Positions 6,471 through 7,117 of a stretch of 7,117 nucleotides of DNA are shown here, piece after piece; position 1 is the stretch's first letter; every line of letters begins with the position of its first letter. Made by a program: the position numbers and the translations under genes. Source of the DNA: JBIOJM01 sp044450785 (GTDB lineage Bacteria > Planctomycetota > Planctomycetia > Isosphaerales > Isosphaeraceae); the NCBI GenBank assembly GCA_044450785.1, contig JBIOJM010000436.1, forward strand, positions 1-7,117, in the 5' to 3' direction. The notes under the pieces were generated by a model. It was not told the DNA's origin. It worked only from the letters and a program-made list of their open reading frames with translations, and made no database searches.

Positions 6471-6626
6471 TCACGCACCCGGCGCGGCCAATTCCGGTGA
6501 AGTCGTCTCCCAGATCACCGTTTCGAGATGGCACCCGCAGTCGTTGGGGATCGTGTCGGCGAGCCGCTCCACGGGTGCGGGGATGTCGTCGATGTAATGG
6601 CCCGGGTGCGAGTTGACGACCTCAAC
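6471..6626 (-). pseudogene. Unidentified coding-like fragment, 3' end of a gene
   Basis: The frame beginning VEVVNSHPGHYIDDIPAPV and ending ELAAPGA before a stop at 6471-6473 has G or C at the third position in 42 of 51 codons by hand count. That is the bias expected of a real gene in such a genome, and the composition (balanced acidic, hydrophobic and Gly/Pro residues, with the pair CGC near the end) looks protein-like, unlike the Arg/Pro-rich text before it in the same frame. Just upstream, a different frame (reading GRFLNRRVRAARAAL) looks more coding, suggesting a frameshift near 6626. I do not recognise the family. It may be the remnant of a separate gene fused by deletion to the efflux remnant, or chance bias. 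Confidence 0.3.
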
Positions 6627-6773
6627 GCGGCTCGGGCGGCCCTGACGCGACGGTTGAGGAATCGGCCGGCGGAGTTGTCGTGCGAAACGGGCTCGTCTGG
6701 GACGGAGGCGATGGCGGTTGGGCGGGTATCGTCTGTATGTGGCAGCCCTGGCTGCCGCCCCGGCGGCGGGTGC

Positions 6774-7117
6774 GTGTTCGTTGATCTGGCAGCCGAGGGC
6801 ACGTTCGAGTCCTGCCAGGGCCTTGCCCAGCTCCGCCTCGACCTGTGCAATCTGGAGCTGGACCTGGAGGACCTCCCGTAAAGCCGAGAGCACCGTCGCG
6901 TAATCGACGTTGCTCTTGGCATAGTCGCTCCGGGTGAGCTCCAGGGATTGGCGAGTGCGGGGCAGGATGCTGTCGCGGAGCAGCGTACTGGGGCGCGACG
7001 CTCGGGATGGGAAAGACGGCGTTTGAGGCAACCGGGTCGTCAAGGGTGGTCACCTGGGGAATCCGCTGCTCGAGCGCCTGGACGTTATGATAGGCAGCCT
7101 GGACCGTCCGGTTCTCA
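6774..7117 (-). pseudogene. Internally deleted, frameshifted TolC/CzcC-type outer-membrane efflux gene
   Basis: Two pieces of one family appear in the right order but different frames. The first (7116-6985) reads AYHNVQALEQRIPQVTTLDD and then FPIPSVAPQY, resembling the N-terminal periplasmic helix and following segment of TolC-type efflux proteins as I recall them from planctomycetes. It runs off the window edge. The second (6983-6774, another frame) reads LLRDSILPRTRQSLELTRSD, then a long helical stretch and ELGKALAGLERALG, typical of the last coiled-coil helices of the same family. The segment that should lie between them, probably some 250-300 residues, is gone, and the join at about 6984 is out of frame. 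An intact protein would form the outer-membrane channel of a tripartite (RND-type) metal or drug exporter; this copy cannot. A Pro-rich frame to about 6622 may be the old tail. Confidence 0.75.

Overview
The window looks like a high-GC planctomycete chromosome, possibly from the Isosphaeraceae or Gemmataceae. This is an inference. It rests on the pairing of a PqaA-type secreted protein with a secreted M61 protease, a TolC-type remnant whose motifs recall planctomycete efflux proteins, GC-rich third codon positions and large non-coding stretches. No rRNA, tRNA or CRISPR was seen, and no complete mobile element.

Layout. Positions 1-1943 hold no gene I can support. This left part carries several short tandem arrays that all have a 7-bp period but use different unit sequences, plus a 38-bp repeat, a long imperfect inverted repeat near 1514-1578 and a small palindrome just upstream of the first gene. 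Next come two genes on the + strand, 114 bp apart. The first (1944-3299) encodes a secreted PhoPQ-activated pathogenicity-related (PqaA-like) alpha/beta-hydrolase. The second (3414-5039) encodes a secreted M61 glycyl-aminopeptidase-family metalloprotease in which the usual C-terminal PDZ domain appears to be missing, with a Lys/Asp/Glu-rich repeat in its place. A 5'-truncated remnant of a class I methyltransferase (LCM/TIGR00027-like) lies at about 5098-5286. A hairpin then separates the + strand genes from a convergent, intact FkbM-family methyltransferase (6317-5328, - strand). Upstream of that gene, still on the - strand, is a high-GC3 coding-like fragment of unknown identity (6626-6471), followed by a wrecked TolC/CzcC-type outer-membrane efflux gene (7117-6774) in which an N-terminal piece is joined out of frame to the C-terminal helices.

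How it fits together. The two secreted enzymes face the same way, each has a good Shine-Dalgarno sequence, and they may be co-transcribed, but nothing ties their substrates together. The rest of the window looks like decaying, rearranged DNA: gene remnants lie on both sides of fkbM, and the left part is repeat-rich and non-coding. I see no clear new multi-gene system. The most notable signals are the multi-family heptamer repeats, the apparent PDZ loss in the M61 protease and the internally deleted efflux gene.
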